Assembly (NCBI RefSeq): GCF_010119195.1
Contig: NZ_WRXL01000003.1
Coordinates: 124,001-188,000 of the forward strand
DNA from: Haloarcula salina
GTDB lineage: Archaea > Halobacteriota > Halobacteria > Halobacteriales > Haloarculaceae
DNA: 64,000 nucleotides
Direction: 5' to 3'
In this document: positions 44,159 to 52,898 of the stretch, piece after piece
Layout of the letters: the number at the start of each line of letters is the position of its first letter
Numbering within the stretch: position 1 is the stretch's first letter
Program-made: the position numbers and the translations under genes
Notes under the pieces: generated by a model
The model's database searches: none
What the model was told of the DNA's origin: nothing
What the model saw: the letters and a program-made list of their open reading frames with translations, nothing else

Positions 44159-44506
44159 GTGACCGCCGTCGAGGAGTGGGTGGCCGACCTGCGCGATGCG
44201 GGGGAGCTGACCCCCGACGCAGTCGCGGCTATCGTCGACGCCCACGGCGACCGGGGCAGCCAGGCCATCGAGGCCGTCGGCGAGAGCCGGGTCAAGCAGT
44301 ACCGCGACTTCACCGTCGTCGTCGGCCACGACGACGAGTACATCGTCGAGGACGACGGCTGCACCTGCGCCGACAGCGAGTACAACCTCGACCCCGAGGA
44401 CCCCGACCAACTGTGCTGGCACGCCATCGCCGTCCGCGTCGCCGAGGCCATCGACGCCGTCGACGAACACGACATGTGGTACTCGGACGTGCGGGACTTC
44501 CTGTAG
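44159..44506 (+). CDS. Small SWIM zinc-finger protein
   Basis: 115 residues, GTG start at 44159 (a TTG five codons earlier is possible). The SWIM pattern is C68-x-C70, then C86-x-H88 (DGCTCADSEYN ... QLCWHAI). SWIM fingers bind DNA or partner proteins; archaeal single-domain versions are linked by distant analogy to Rad51 paralogue complexes. It is followed by a repeat-bearing intergenic region. Confidence 0.82.
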   Translation: MTAVEEWVADLRDAGELTPDAVAAIVDAHGDRGSQAIEAVGESRVKQYRDFTVVVGHDDEYIVEDDGCTCADSEYNLDPEDPDQLCWHAIAVRVAEAIDAVDEHDMWYSDVRDFL

Positions 44507-44567
44507 TACCTTCTTACTTCACCCCCTCTCCTCGCGCGCTCTGTGAGCGCGCTGTGGGGAGCGGGTT

Positions 44568-44614
44568 CGCAAAAATCTACGCCAAAAAGGCTCCGAGTCG
44601 CGGCCTGCGGCCGC
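44568..44614 (+). repeat. 47-nt dispersed repeat, copy A
   Basis: It begins CGCAAAAATCTACGCCAAAA and ends CGGCCTGCGGCCGC. It matches the reverse complement of 55712-55758 at 45 of 47 positions. It lies in the 192-bp space between two convergent genes. This copy lacks the second stem arm present in copy B. Confidence 0.8.
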
Positions 44615-44698
44615 CGTCTGTTCGTGGTTGTACCCGCCACCGCACCGCTACCGCCACGTTCCGCTTCGTTCTCCACTCGAACCCGACGCACATCGCTC

Positions 44699-45433
44699 TC
44701 ACTCGACCGGCCGACCCGCCCCGTACGCTATCTCGCCGTCGAGGGAAAAACCGAGGAACGACCGCGAACCGATGTCGAGCGAGCGGAGCGTGTCCGCGCG
44801 GTCGTGCTCGCCCAAATCGATCGCGACGCGGGCGCTCAGCGGCGCGACGCCGAACTGCCCCCGGAACGAGATCGGGATTTGCAGGAGGCGGTCGGCTCGA
44901 ACAGCGTAGGCGTGGCTCCGCTCCTCGCGGGGCAGGGACTGCGGCCAGTCGATGGCGACCGTCGCCACGCGGTCGCCGTCCTCGACGACCGTCGTCTCGC
45001 GGCGGGTCGCGTCGTCGCGGTGGGTGATGTCGGCCACCGTCTTCGGGAAGCCCCAGACCTCGTCGCCGAGGGCGCGGGCCGGCTCCGAGGTGACCGGGAG
45101 CGACCAGACGTAGCCGCCGGCCGCGCGGGTGAGCAGGGGGAGCAACGGCGCTCGTCGACCATCTGTCGTCGCCGGGAACGCGACAGCGAACTCGTCGTAG
45201 GGGGCCATCGCGTCGTCGCCGATGCGGCGGTACTCGACGCAGAGGACGACGACCCCAGCCCGACGCGGGGTGACGCTGACCGGGTGAAGCCCGTCCGGGA
45301 GCAGGGACGCGACGGCGTCGTCGTCCGCCGGCAGGACCGCGCCGGCCATCGTCGCCTCGGTCACCAGCGGGAGCGTCACCTCGTGGCCGGTCGAGAGGCG
45401 GACGCGGTCGCCGTCGGCGGGGCGGCGCGTCAC
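44699..45433 (-). CDS. Acetoacetate decarboxylase family protein
   Basis: 244 residues from a GTG at 45433 overlapping the SDR stop (GTGA). The pattern GDEVWGFPKTVADI places a Lys where acetoacetate decarboxylase has its Schiff-base Lys, and PYDEFAVAFPA is also family-like. The real substrate may be another beta-keto acid or a hydrophobic ligand. Coupled to an SDR gene, which suggests a two-step reaction on a hydroxy or keto acid. Confidence 0.82.
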   Translation of the reverse strand: MTRRPADGDRVRLSTGHEVTLPLVTEATMAGAVLPADDDAVASLLPDGLHPVSVTPRRAGVVVLCVEYRRIGDDAMAPYDEFAVAFPATTDGRRAPLLPLLTRAAGGYVWSLPVTSEPARALGDEVWGFPKTVADITHRDDATRRETTVVEDGDRVATVAIDWPQSLPREERSHAYAVRADRLLQIPISFRGQFGVAPLSARVAIDLGEHDRADTLRSLDIGSRSFLGFSLDGEIAYGAGRPVE

Positions 45434-46272
45434 AGCCACCGCCCCAGGGCCGCGCTCGCGCGGCCGAACGCCCGGTGAATCGGGTCCTGTACTCGCGCCG
45501 GGAGCCAGTGGGTCCACCGAACGAACGCGGCGAACGGGCCGACGGGGTAGCGGGCCCGCGGCGGGTCGTCGGTCGCCGCGGCGAGCACCGACGCCGCGAC
45601 GGTCTCGGGCGACGCCGCCAGCGGCCCGCCGTCGACGACCCAGCCGTCCTCCAGGGCGTCGTAGGTCCGGTCGTAGGCGGGCGTCCGGTCGGCCGCGTCG
45701 AGGCCGTCGAGCGCGCCGTCGGCGAAGCCGGTGTCGACCCACGCCGGTTCCACGAGCGCGACGTGGACCGGCTCGTCGGCGAGTTCGATCCGGAGCGCGT
45801 CGGTCATCGACTCGACGGCTGCCTTCCCGGCGGCGTACGTTCCGAGGCCGGGCGAGGCGGCCTGACCGAGGACGCTGGAGACGGTGACGATTCGCCCGCC
45901 CCGCTCTCGCATCAGGGGGAGCACGGCGCGAGCGAGGCGGTGCGGGCCGTGGACGAGCACGTCGAACTGCTCGCGGGCGGCGTCGGTCGACACGTCCTCG
46001 ACGGGCCCGGCGACCGCGTAGCCGGCGTTGTTCACCAGGCAGTCGAGCCGTCCGGCCTCGTCGAAAATCCGGTCCACGACCGCGGCGCACCGCTCCGCGT
46101 CGGTCACGTCGAGTTCGAGACATCGACAGCGCTCGGACACGTCGTCGGGGAACTCGGGCCGTACGTCGGTCGCGTAGACGGTCCAGCCCGCGTCGGCGAA
46201 CGCCAGCGCCGTGGCCGCGCCGATGCCCGAGGCGGCCCCCGTGATCAGCGCGACGGCGTCGTCGTCTGTCAT
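45430..46272 (-). CDS. SDR family oxidoreductase
   Basis: 280 residues. TGAASGIG at 11-18, NNAG at 81-84, S133 in VTVSSV and Y146-x3-K150 (TYAAGK) are the classic SDR site. D36 after strand 2 suggests NAD preference (YATDVRPE). It lies 20 bp downstream of hisH and overlaps the decarboxylase gene, so hisH, this gene and the next may share a transcript. Confidence 0.92.
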   Translation of the reverse strand: MTDDDAVALITGAASGIGAATALAFADAGWTVYATDVRPEFPDDVSERCRCLELDVTDAERCAAVVDRIFDEAGRLDCLVNNAGYAVAGPVEDVSTDAAREQFDVLVHGPHRLARAVLPLMRERGGRIVTVSSVLGQAASPGLGTYAAGKAAVESMTDALRIELADEPVHVALVEPAWVDTGFADGALDGLDAADRTPAYDRTYDALEDGWVVDGGPLAASPETVAASVLAAATDDPPRARYPVGPFAAFVRWTHWLPARVQDPIHRAFGRASAALGRWL

Positions 46273-46292
46273 GGCAGCGGATGGTAGCGCGG

Positions 46293-46940
46293 TCAGCGGT
46301 CGATGCAGTAATCGACGAAGTTCCGGAGAATTCGGAGCCCCGTCTCGCCGGACTTCTCCGGGTGGAACTGCGTGCCGAAGACGTTGCCGGCCTCGTTGGC
46401 GACGACGGAGGCGAAGTCGACGCCGTAGTCAGTCGTCGCCACCGTCGCGCCCTCGTCGTCGGGGACGGCGTAGTAGGAGTGGACGAAGTAGGCGTACTCG
46501 CCGTCGACGCCCTCGACGAGCGGGTGGTCGCGCACCACGTCGAGTTCGTTCCAGCCCATGTGCGGGACGGTCTGGTCGCGGCTGAACCGGACGTTCTTCC
46601 CGGGGACGAGGTCCAGCCCCTCGGCGTCGCCCTGGCCCGCGTGGTCGGCCTCCTCGCTCGTCGTCAGGAGCATCTGCATCCCGAGGCAGATGCCGAACAG
46701 GGGCGTGCCCGCCTCGGCCTGTTCGACCAGCGCGTCGCGGAACGGCCCGGCGTTGTCCATCCCCTCGGAGAACGCGCCGACGCCGGGGAGGACGACGCCG
46801 TCGGCCGCGTCGAACTCGGCCGGGTCCTCGGAGAGGGTCACGTCCGCGCCGGCGCGTTCGAGGCCGCGCGTGACGCTCCTCAGGTTCCCCAGCCCGTAAT
46901 CGACGACGACCACGTCCGCGGTCGTCTGTCTGACACTCAT
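46293..46940 (-). CDS. hisH: Imidazole glycerol phosphate synthase, glutaminase subunit HisH
   Basis: 215 residues from the ATG at 46940. VVVDYGLGNLRSV at the start, oxyanion strand LPGVGAFSEGM, nucleophile C85 in LFGICLGMQM, and TQFHPEKSGETGL for the His-Glu pair. It feeds ammonia to HisF in histidine synthesis; hisF is not in the window. hisG lies about 9 kb away. Confidence 0.96.
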   Translation of the reverse strand: MSVRQTTADVVVVDYGLGNLRSVTRGLERAGADVTLSEDPAEFDAADGVVLPGVGAFSEGMDNAGPFRDALVEQAEAGTPLFGICLGMQMLLTTSEEADHAGQGDAEGLDLVPGKNVRFSRDQTVPHMGWNELDVVRDHPLVEGVDGEYAYFVHSYYAVPDDEGATVATTDYGVDFASVVANEAGNVFGTQFHPEKSGETGLRILRNFVDYCIDR

Positions 46941-47018
46941 ACCGGTTCGTTCGCCGACGGCGGATAAGTGACTTCCTGTTCGCGCAAGTCCGTCGCGGGA
47001 CAGCACGCTAGCAGCCGC

Positions 47019-47606
47019 CTAGAACTCGCCGAGCCGCGACTGCCCGCTCCGGGCGTCGGTGAACTCCGCCGCGGTTTCGAGGGCCGCCTCGAACGTCTCC
47101 GACTGGCTCGGGTCGTACAGCGTCGCCGCCGGGTGGACGGAGACGAGGACGCGGCGGGGCTGGCCGGCGACGGCCACGTCGAACACCTCGCCCGCCTCGC
47201 CGGTGACGGCCACGTCGCGCTCGAGCAGGTGCTCGGCCGGGACCTTCCCGAGCGTGACCACGACTTCGGGGTCGACGCGGTCGATCTCGGTCTCCAGGTA
47301 CTCGCGGCAGTTCGCGAGCTCGCCCGTCCGAGGGTCGCGGTTGTCCGGCGGGCGACAGCGCACGCAGTTGGTGATGCGCACGTCGCCGCGGTCCAGTCCG
47401 ACCTCGCGCAGCGTCTCGTCCAGCACGTCGCCGCTCCGGCCGACGAAGGGCTCGCCCCGCTCGTCCTCGTTCGCGCCGGGGGCCTCGCCGACGAACAGCA
47501 GGTCCGCGTCCGCGGGCCCGACGCCGTTGACGATGCGCGAGCGCGACGCACAGAGGTCGTCACAGCGCTCGCAGTCGACCACGTCGAGGCCGTCCATCTG
47601 CTCCAT
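47019..47606 (-). CDS. udg: Uracil-DNA glycosylase, family 4 (FeS)
   Basis: 195 residues. Four Cys at 12, 15, 84 and 100 bind a 4Fe-4S cluster (CERCDDLC; NCVRCRPP; NCREYL). Motif A GEAPGANEDERGEPFVGRSG and motif B SVHPAA are family 4 hallmarks. It removes uracil from DNA to begin base excision repair. Upstream of hisH by 78 bp on the same strand. Confidence 0.94.
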   Translation of the reverse strand: MEQMDGLDVVDCERCDDLCASRSRIVNGVGPADADLLFVGEAPGANEDERGEPFVGRSGDVLDETLREVGLDRGDVRITNCVRCRPPDNRDPRTGELANCREYLETEIDRVDPEVVVTLGKVPAEHLLERDVAVTGEAGEVFDVAVAGQPRRVLVSVHPAATLYDPSQSETFEAALETAAEFTDARSGQSRLGEF

Positions 47607-47683
47607 GCCCGCCGTTCGTGCCGGGGCCTATCAAACGCGGCGGTCCGGGGCTCGATCGAGGCGCACAGTGACTGCGGTCGATC

Positions 47684-48232
47684 TCACTCGGCGTCGCGCG
47701 CCCGGGCGGCGAGCCTGGCGACCCGCAACGGTTCCGGCCGGCCGCCCTCTGGCGTGAACGCGCGGACCACGTCGGCCGCCTCGGCGTCGCCGAGACCGAC
47801 CGCCCGGACGTACACGGTCTCGTCGTTCACCGACACCGCCCGCCGGTCGGGCTGGGCGCGGTAGGTCGACAGTCTGTCCCGGACGGTCTCGGGGTCGTCG
47901 AACGCCTCGCGGATGGCCCCCTCCAGCCCGGGCGAGGACTCGAAGGTGACCGAGACGACCGGCAGGTCGGTGCGGTCGGCGATTTCCGGGAGGTCGAGGA
48001 CGTTGAACCACGCCGGCGCGATGCCGGCCGCCAGCAGGTAGCGGACGTCCTCGCGGCCGAGGCGGTCGACCATTCCGCAGACGGCGTCGGTCGCGTCGCT
48101 CCCGCCGACCGCACACCTTCCGAAAACGAAGCCGTCGACCACCCGACTGGCGCGGACGACCGCGCCGGCGAGGCGGCTGGTCTCGTCGCTGTACGACTCG
48201 GCGATGCCGAGGGCGCGAACCCCCGCTTTCAT
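47684..48232 (-). CDS. DUF99 family protein (endonuclease V-like fold)
   Basis: 182 residues. The start GVRALGIAESYSD and the phrase VRYLLAAGIAPAWFNVLDL match the archaeal UPF0215/DUF99 family, which is related in fold to endonuclease V. The active-site acids of endonuclease V are not clearly kept, so nuclease activity is uncertain. Located just upstream of udg on the same strand (77 bp gap), which hints at a repair role. Confidence 0.85.
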   Translation of the reverse strand: MKAGVRALGIAESYSDETSRLAGAVVRASRVVDGFVFGRCAVGGSDATDAVCGMVDRLGREDVRYLLAAGIAPAWFNVLDLPEIADRTDLPVVSVTFESSPGLEGAIREAFDDPETVRDRLSTYRAQPDRRAVSVNDETVYVRAVGLGDAEAADVVRAFTPEGGRPEPLRVARLAARARDAE

Positions 48233-48311
48233 CCGGCCCGTCGCGGCCGCTTCCCGGGACGACCGCGAGACTGCGCGCGGTCGCGGCCGGGACGACGCAC
48301 GGCGGTCCGCG

Positions 48312-48497
48312 TCACGTGTTCTGGTCGTTCTTGATGTCTTTCAGCCTGTCGAGGAGCTCGTCGTTCGAGGCCGTGAACTCGAACTCCACGTCTCCCTCGT
48401 GGGCGTTTTCTTCAGCATCGAGGCCGTCCTCGTCCTCGAAGTCTGTGTCGTACTCCTGGTTGTCTTGTTCCGACTCATCGTAGCTCCCGAACCCCAT
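48312..48497 (-). CDS. DUF5786 family protein (copy 2)
   Basis: 61 residues: MGFGSYDESEQDNQEYDTDF, then an acidic stretch and the end ASNDELLDRLKDIKND. Paralogous in layout to 32145-32318. The start at 48497 follows from the conserved M-G-x-G-S-Y. Function unknown. Confidence 0.85.
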   Translation of the reverse strand: MGFGSYDESEQDNQEYDTDFEDEDGLDAEENAHEGDVEFEFTASNDELLDRLKDIKNDQNT

Positions 48498-48702
48498 GGT
48501 ACGTGTGGGACTATGACGTTCACAGTGAAAAATCACTCGCCGGTTCGTCCGTATCGCGGCCCCTGCGGGCCGTTCCGGTCCGCTGAGCGAGGTCAGAACC
48601 CGAATAACCGCGAGACGTCGCGGGGATGGCGAGTGGCGATGGCCGTCGCCGGGAACGGGCGCGGACAGTACACTCAAGCGGGCCGCGCCACTGGTCTCGG
48701 AC

Positions 48703-49314
48703 ATGGACGTTCACAACGTCACGGCCGACGCGGATACGTTCACCTGCAACGCCTACCTCGCGGTCGGCGAGCGGACGACGCTGGTCGACGCGGGCGCGAT
48801 GGACGGCGTCGTCGACGCGATCCGCGAGCGCGCCGACTCGCTCGACGCCGTCGTGCTGACGCACCAGCACGGCGACCACGTCCAGCAACTCGACGCCGTG
48901 CTCGACGCCTTCGACGCGCCGCTGTACGCCTACGCCGCCCACCCGCGGCGGGACCGCGCGCTCGACGACGGCGACACCCTGCTGGTCGGCGACGAGGAGT
49001 GCGAGGTCGTGTACACGCCGGGCCACGCCGACGACCACGTCTCGCTGGTCTCGGACGCGTCGCTGTTCTCGGGCGACGTGGTCGTCCACGACGACGGCGC
49101 GTTCGACGACGGCTCGTTCGGCCGGACGGACCGGCCGGGCCAGTCCCGCGAACGGCTCATCCAGAGCGTCGAGGCCCTGCTCGCACGGATGCCCGACAGC
49201 GTCGAGCACATGTACTCGGGCCACGGCGGCGTCTTCCACGGCGACGTCCGCGCGGTGGTCGAGCGGGCGCTGGAGCGCGCCGAGCGCCGGGAGCCGAAGT
49301 ATCCCGACGAGTGA
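48703..49314 (+). CDS. MBL-fold metallo-hydrolase
   Basis: 203 residues. The metal site H54-x-H56-x-D58-H59 (LTHQHGDH), TPGHADDH and the FSGDVVV Asp are glyoxalase II-like. The C-terminal SGHGG gives the last His. It hydrolyses thioesters, phosphodiesters or lactones; the substrate is not readable. It starts 205 bp from a divergent gene; that gap contains no gene. Confidence 0.9.
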   Translation: MDVHNVTADADTFTCNAYLAVGERTTLVDAGAMDGVVDAIRERADSLDAVVLTHQHGDHVQQLDAVLDAFDAPLYAYAAHPRRDRALDDGDTLLVGDEECEVVYTPGHADDHVSLVSDASLFSGDVVVHDDGAFDDGSFGRTDRPGQSRERLIQSVEALLARMPDSVEHMYSGHGGVFHGDVRAVVERALERAERREPKYPDE

Positions 49315-49377
49315 GGGGGGCCGGCGGCCGTCCGAGCGCGGCGTAACGCTCTCCTCGCTCGGGCGTCAGGTACGGGC

Positions 49378-50280
49378 ATGAATCAGCGACGGGGGACGGG
49401 AGCGGCGCTCGCCGTCGCCGGCGTCGCGCTGGCCGCCATCCAGGTCCTGCACGCGCTTCAGCAGACCGACATCCCGGTGGCGATCGCCCTCGACGCGCTG
49501 CCGTTCGCCGCGATGGGGCTCGCCGTCGCCTACGCCGGCGTCTGGCTGGCCCGGGACTCGACGTTCGAGGGGGCGGCGACGCGGGTCGCGGCGTGGGCGG
49601 TCGGCGGCACGGTCGCGCTCGCGGCGGTCGCGGCGCTGGTGCTGTTCGGCCAGCGCGTCGCCACCGGCTCGCTCGCCCGGGCGTCGGTGCTCACCGTCGA
49701 TCTCGCCACGGTCGGCGCGCTCGCGGGCGTGCTGGTCGGCCTCTACGACGCCCAGAGCCGGGCCCGGCTCCGCGAACTCGAACGCGAGCGCGACCGAATC
49801 GAGGCGTTCGCCGGGAAAGCCGCGGACGTGAACAACTACGGCCGGGCGATCGCCAGCGCCCAGAGCGTCGACGGCGTGGCCGCCTTCGTCGTCGAGGCGC
49901 TCGGGACGATGACGGGGATGGAGGAGACCGCGGTCGTCCGGGTCGGCGACGGCGGCGCGGTCCCGCTCGCGAACACGGTTCGGACCGTCGAACGCGACGC
50001 GGTCGGGCGACTGGCCGGCGCGCTCCGGTCACAGCAGCAGGGGGACGTGGTCGTCCACGCCGACGGCTTCCCGGTCGACCTCCCCGAGGACGTGGCTGGC
50101 GGCGTGTCCGCGGTCGTCCACGACGACGGAGCGACGGCCATCGTGGTGGTCTCGCTGACGACCGGCGACGCCGCCGTCGCCGAGGAGGACCGCAAGCTGC
50201 TGGAGCTCATCGTCTCGCACGCGTCGGTCCGCATCGGGACCCTCGGCGCGGGCGCGGCCGACGAGCGACGGGTGGGGTAG
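49378..50280 (+). CDS. Four-helix membrane sensor with GAF-like domain, no kinase
   Basis: 300 residues. Four transmembrane helices (about 9-24, 38-56, 70-90 and 104-122), a coiled linker (RARLRELERERDRIEAFAGK), the phrase ADVNNYGRAIASAQSVDGVA, and a GAF-like domain to about 290. In haloarchaea this membrane/GAF layout is often followed by histidine kinase domains, which are missing here. It could be a receptor that acts through a partner, or a degraded kinase. Confidence 0.75.
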   Translation: MNQRRGTGAALAVAGVALAAIQVLHALQQTDIPVAIALDALPFAAMGLAVAYAGVWLARDSTFEGAATRVAAWAVGGTVALAAVAALVLFGQRVATGSLARASVLTVDLATVGALAGVLVGLYDAQSRARLRELERERDRIEAFAGKAADVNNYGRAIASAQSVDGVAAFVVEALGTMTGMEETAVVRVGDGGAVPLANTVRTVERDAVGRLAGALRSQQQGDVVVHADGFPVDLPEDVAGGVSAVVHDDGATAIVVVSLTTGDAAVAEEDRKLLELIVSHASVRIGTLGAGAADERRVG

Positions 50281-50358
50281 CGGCTCGGGCGGTGGGGCCC
50301 CGGCGGCGGGCGGCGCGGCTCGGCGCGTCGCAGTGTCGACGAGAGAAAGACGGCGGCG

Positions 50359-50508
50359 TTATGCGCTGCGCGGTTCCTTGGCCTTCGGGCGGAGATTGCC
50401 GTAGCCGCACTTGCGGCACTGGCGTGCGCGCTGGGGGTTGCGGGCGTTACAGCGCATGCAAATCTGCTTGCTCAGGATTCGGTCGGACGCTTTCTCGAAG
50501 CTAGCCAT
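50359..50508 (-). CDS. rpl40e: Large ribosomal subunit protein eL40
   Basis: 49 residues: [20 protein letters not shown], then N-A-R-N-P and the second knuckle [13 protein letters not shown]. Four Cys zinc ribbon, basic, the archaeal stand-alone version of the protein fused to ubiquitin in eukaryotes. TATA on the minus strand (CTTAAA, 50533-50538) is centred 27 nt before the ATG. It is divergent from the translation cluster starting at 50713. Confidence 0.97.
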   Translation of the reverse strand: MASFEKASDRILSKQICMRCNARNPQRARQCRKCGYGNLRPKAKEPRSA

Positions 50509-50530
50509 GCGCGACCCTTTCCGGTCCGCG

Positions 50531-50540
50531 CGTTTAAGTT
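50531..50540 (-). promoter_or_regulatory. rpl40e TATA box
   Basis: Minus strand AACTTAAACG centred 27 nt before the eL40 ATG. Confidence 0.6.
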
Positions 50541-50665
50541 TTGAGTTTCCACGCCGGACGGACAGTCGCCGGAACCGCGCCGTCCGGGCGTCCCGTCGTC
50601 CGACGAGCGAGCGTCTCGGCGGCCGCGGCCCTGTCTCGACGGGCGGTCTCCGGGCGCAAACAGTA

Positions 50666-50675
50666 GGTTTATCAG
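50666..50675 (+). promoter_or_regulatory. TATA box of the aIF2-gamma cluster
   Basis: GGTTTATCAG; transcription should begin near 50697, giving a leader of about 16 nt before the ATG at 50713, so this mRNA is probably not leaderless. Confidence 0.5.
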
Positions 50676-50712
50676 TTGCACGTGGCGAAACTCAACCAAG
50701 ATTACTCTCGAA

Positions 50713-51942
50713 ATGACATCGAACAAACAACCGGAGGTGAACATCGGACTCGTCGGGCACGTCGACCACGGCAAGACCACGCTCGTACAGGCGCTGTCCG
50801 GCGAATGGACCGACCAGCACTCCGAGGAGATGAAGCGCGGTATCTCTATCCGACTCGGCTACGCCGACGCGACGTTCCGTCGCTGCCCGGAGGCCGAGGA
50901 GCCAGAGGCGTTCACCGTCTCCGAGCACTGCGAGGACCACGACGTCGACACCGAGCACCTCCGGACGGTGTCGTTCGTGGACGCCCCCGGCCACGAGACG
51001 CTCATGGCGACGATGCTGTCCGGCGCGGCCATCATGGACGGCGCGGTGCTGGTCATCTCGGCGACCGAGCCCGTCCCGCAGGCCCAGACCGAGGAGCACC
51101 TGAGCGCGCTCGACATCATCGGCATCGACAACATCGTCATCGCCCAGAACAAGGTCGACCTCGTCGACGAGGAGCGGGCGAAACAGAACTACGAGCAGAT
51201 CCAGGAGTTCGTGGAGGGGACCGTCGCCGAGGGCGCGCCGGTCGTCCCCATCAGCGCCGGCCAGGAGGCCAACATCGACCTGCTCATCGAGGCCATCGAG
51301 GAGGAGATCCCCACCCCCGAGCGCGACCCCGACGCGGACGCCCGCATGATGGTCGCGCGCTCGTTCGACATCAACCGCCCGGGCACGACCTGGGAGGACC
51401 TGATGGGCGGCGTGCTGGGCGGTTCGCTCGTCAGCGGGGAACTGGAGGTCGACGACGAGATCGAACTCCGTCCCGGCCGCGAGGTCGAAGAGGGCGGCAA
51501 GACGGAGTGGCAGCCCGTGACGACGACGGTCCGCTCGCTCCAGTCGGGCGGCGACTTCGTCGACACGGTGACGCCGGGCGGCCTGCTCGGCGTCGGCACC
51601 GGGCTCGACCCCTCGATCACGAAGGGCGACGCGCTGGCCGGCCAGGTCGCCGGCCCGCCCGGCAGCCTCCCGCCGACCCGCGAGACGTTCACGATGGACG
51701 TGGACCTGCTCGAACGCATCGTCGGCGACGACGGCGGCGAGGTCGACGAGATCTCGACCGGCGAGCCGCTGATGTTGACCATCGGGACCGCGACCACCGT
51801 CGGCTCGGTCACGAGCGCCCGGGACGACGAGTGTGAAGTCGCACTCAAGCGCCCCGTCTGTGCGGAGTCGGGCGCGAAGATCGCCATCAACCGCCGTGTC
51901 GGCGCGCGGTGGCGGCTCATCGGCGTCGGCACGCTGCGGTGA
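50713..51942 (+). CDS. eif2g: Translation initiation factor aIF2 subunit gamma
   Basis: 409 residues. The GTPase G1 GHVDHGKTT is at 15-23, G3 DAPGHE, G4 NKVD and G5 SA (PISAGQEAN). Two beta-barrel domains follow, as in EF-Tu. It delivers Met-tRNAi to the small ribosomal subunit with the alpha and beta subunits. The knuckle region ([12 protein letters not shown]) keeps only part of the usual Cys set. First gene of a conserved archaeal cluster. Confidence 0.97.
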   Translation: MTSNKQPEVNIGLVGHVDHGKTTLVQALSGEWTDQHSEEMKRGISIRLGYADATFRRCPEAEEPEAFTVSEHCEDHDVDTEHLRTVSFVDAPGHETLMATMLSGAAIMDGAVLVISATEPVPQAQTEEHLSALDIIGIDNIVIAQNKVDLVDEERAKQNYEQIQEFVEGTVAEGAPVVPISAGQEANIDLLIEAIEEEIPTPERDPDADARMMVARSFDINRPGTTWEDLMGGVLGGSLVSGELEVDDEIELRPGREVEEGGKTEWQPVTTTVRSLQSGGDFVDTVTPGGLLGVGTGLDPSITKGDALAGQVAGPPGSLPPTRETFTMDVDLLERIVGDDGGEVDEISTGEPLMLTIGTATTVGSVTSARDDECEVALKRPVCAESGAKIAINRRVGARWRLIGVGTLR

Positions 51943-52316
51943 TGCTCGTGCTGGACACGAACGCGCTGATGATGCCGGTCGAATGTAACGTCCGCCTGTT
52001 CGAGGAACTCGAACGGGTCGTCGACGCGGCGGAGTACGTCGTGCCGGCGGCCGTCCGCGACGAACTGGAGAAACTGGCCGACGGCGCGGGCGAGGAGGCC
52101 ACCGCGGCCGCCGTCGGTCGGGACCTGCTCGACCGCTGTACGGTCCGCGAGACGACGGCCGACTACGCGGACGACGCGGTCCTCGAACTCGCGCGGCGCG
52201 ACGACGCGACGCACGCGGTCACGAACGACAAGCCCCTCAAACGCCGCCTGCTCGACGCGGGCGTTCCAGTAATTAGTTTAAGGGGCCGGAACAAACTGGG
52301 TATCACTCAACCATAA
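51942..52316 (+). CDS. PIN-domain nuclease (Fcf1/Utp24-like)
   Basis: 124 residues; the ATG overlaps the aIF2-gamma stop (TGATG). The acidic PIN centre is seen: D5 in LVLDTNALM, DDAVLELARR and VTNDKPLK. It is not a VapC-type toxin by context: it always sits between aIF2-gamma and rpo7, and similar archaeal proteins are considered rRNA-processing nucleases. Confidence 0.9.
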   Translation: MLVLDTNALMMPVECNVRLFEELERVVDAAEYVVPAAVRDELEKLADGAGEEATAAAVGRDLLDRCTVRETTADYADDAVLELARRDDATHAVTNDKPLKRRLLDAGVPVISLRGRNKLGITQP

Positions 52317-52319
52317 CAC

Positions 52320-52898
52320 ATGTATAAACGGGTACGCCTACGCGATACGGTCGAAGTCCCGCCGCGGTTTCTGGCGGATGTCAGTCCGGGGCTGGTCAAG
52401 AAGCTCCTGCAGGAGAAACTCGAAGGTCGAATGGACGAGGACGTTGGTAGCGTCGTCTCCGTCATCGAGGTCCACGACATCGGCGACGGGGCCGTCCTGC
52501 CGAACGAGCCCGGCGTCTACTACGAGGCCGAGTTCGACGCGCTGACCTTCGACCCGCAGATGCAGGAAGTGGTCGACGGGGAGGTCGTCGAGGTCGTCAA
52601 CTTCGGGGCGTTCATCGGCATCGGGCCGGTCGACGGCCTGCTGCACGTCTCGCAGATCTCCGACGAATACCTCGCCTACGACGAGGAGAACCAGCAGCTC
52701 GCCTCTCGGGAGTCCAACCGGACGCTCACCGTCGGCGACGCCGTCCGGGCGCGGATCGTCACGAAGAGCATCGACGAGCGAAACCCGCGCGACTCCAAGA
52801 TCGGCCTCACGGCCAAGCAGGTCGGGCTGGGCAAGCACGGCTGGCTCCAGGAGGAGCGCGAGCGCCGCGAGGGGACGGCCGAGGCCGGTGATAGCTGA
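52320..52898 (+). CDS. rpoE1: RNA polymerase subunit Rpo7 (E')
   Basis: 192 residues: N-terminal RNP-like domain (YKRVRLRDTVEVPPRFLADV) and C-terminal S1 domain (VVDGEVVEVVNFGAFIGIGP, then DGLLHVSQIS). With Rpo4 it forms the stalk of RNA polymerase, helping open-complex formation and RNA binding. The Rpo4 gene is not here. Stop overlaps the spt4 start by 1 bp. Confidence 0.97.
   Translation: MYKRVRLRDTVEVPPRFLADVSPGLVKKLLQEKLEGRMDEDVGSVVSVIEVHDIGDGAVLPNEPGVYYEAEFDALTFDPQMQEVVDGEVVEVVNFGAFIGIGPVDGLLHVSQISDEYLAYDEENQQLASRESNRTLTVGDAVRARIVTKSIDERNPRDSKIGLTAKQVGLGKHGWLQEERERREGTAEAGDS

Noticed and set aside
51942-52316. VapC toxin for the PIN-domain gene
   Set aside because: No antitoxin gene is adjacent, and it lies in the conserved aIF2-gamma to rpo7 cluster, which points to an RNA-processing role.
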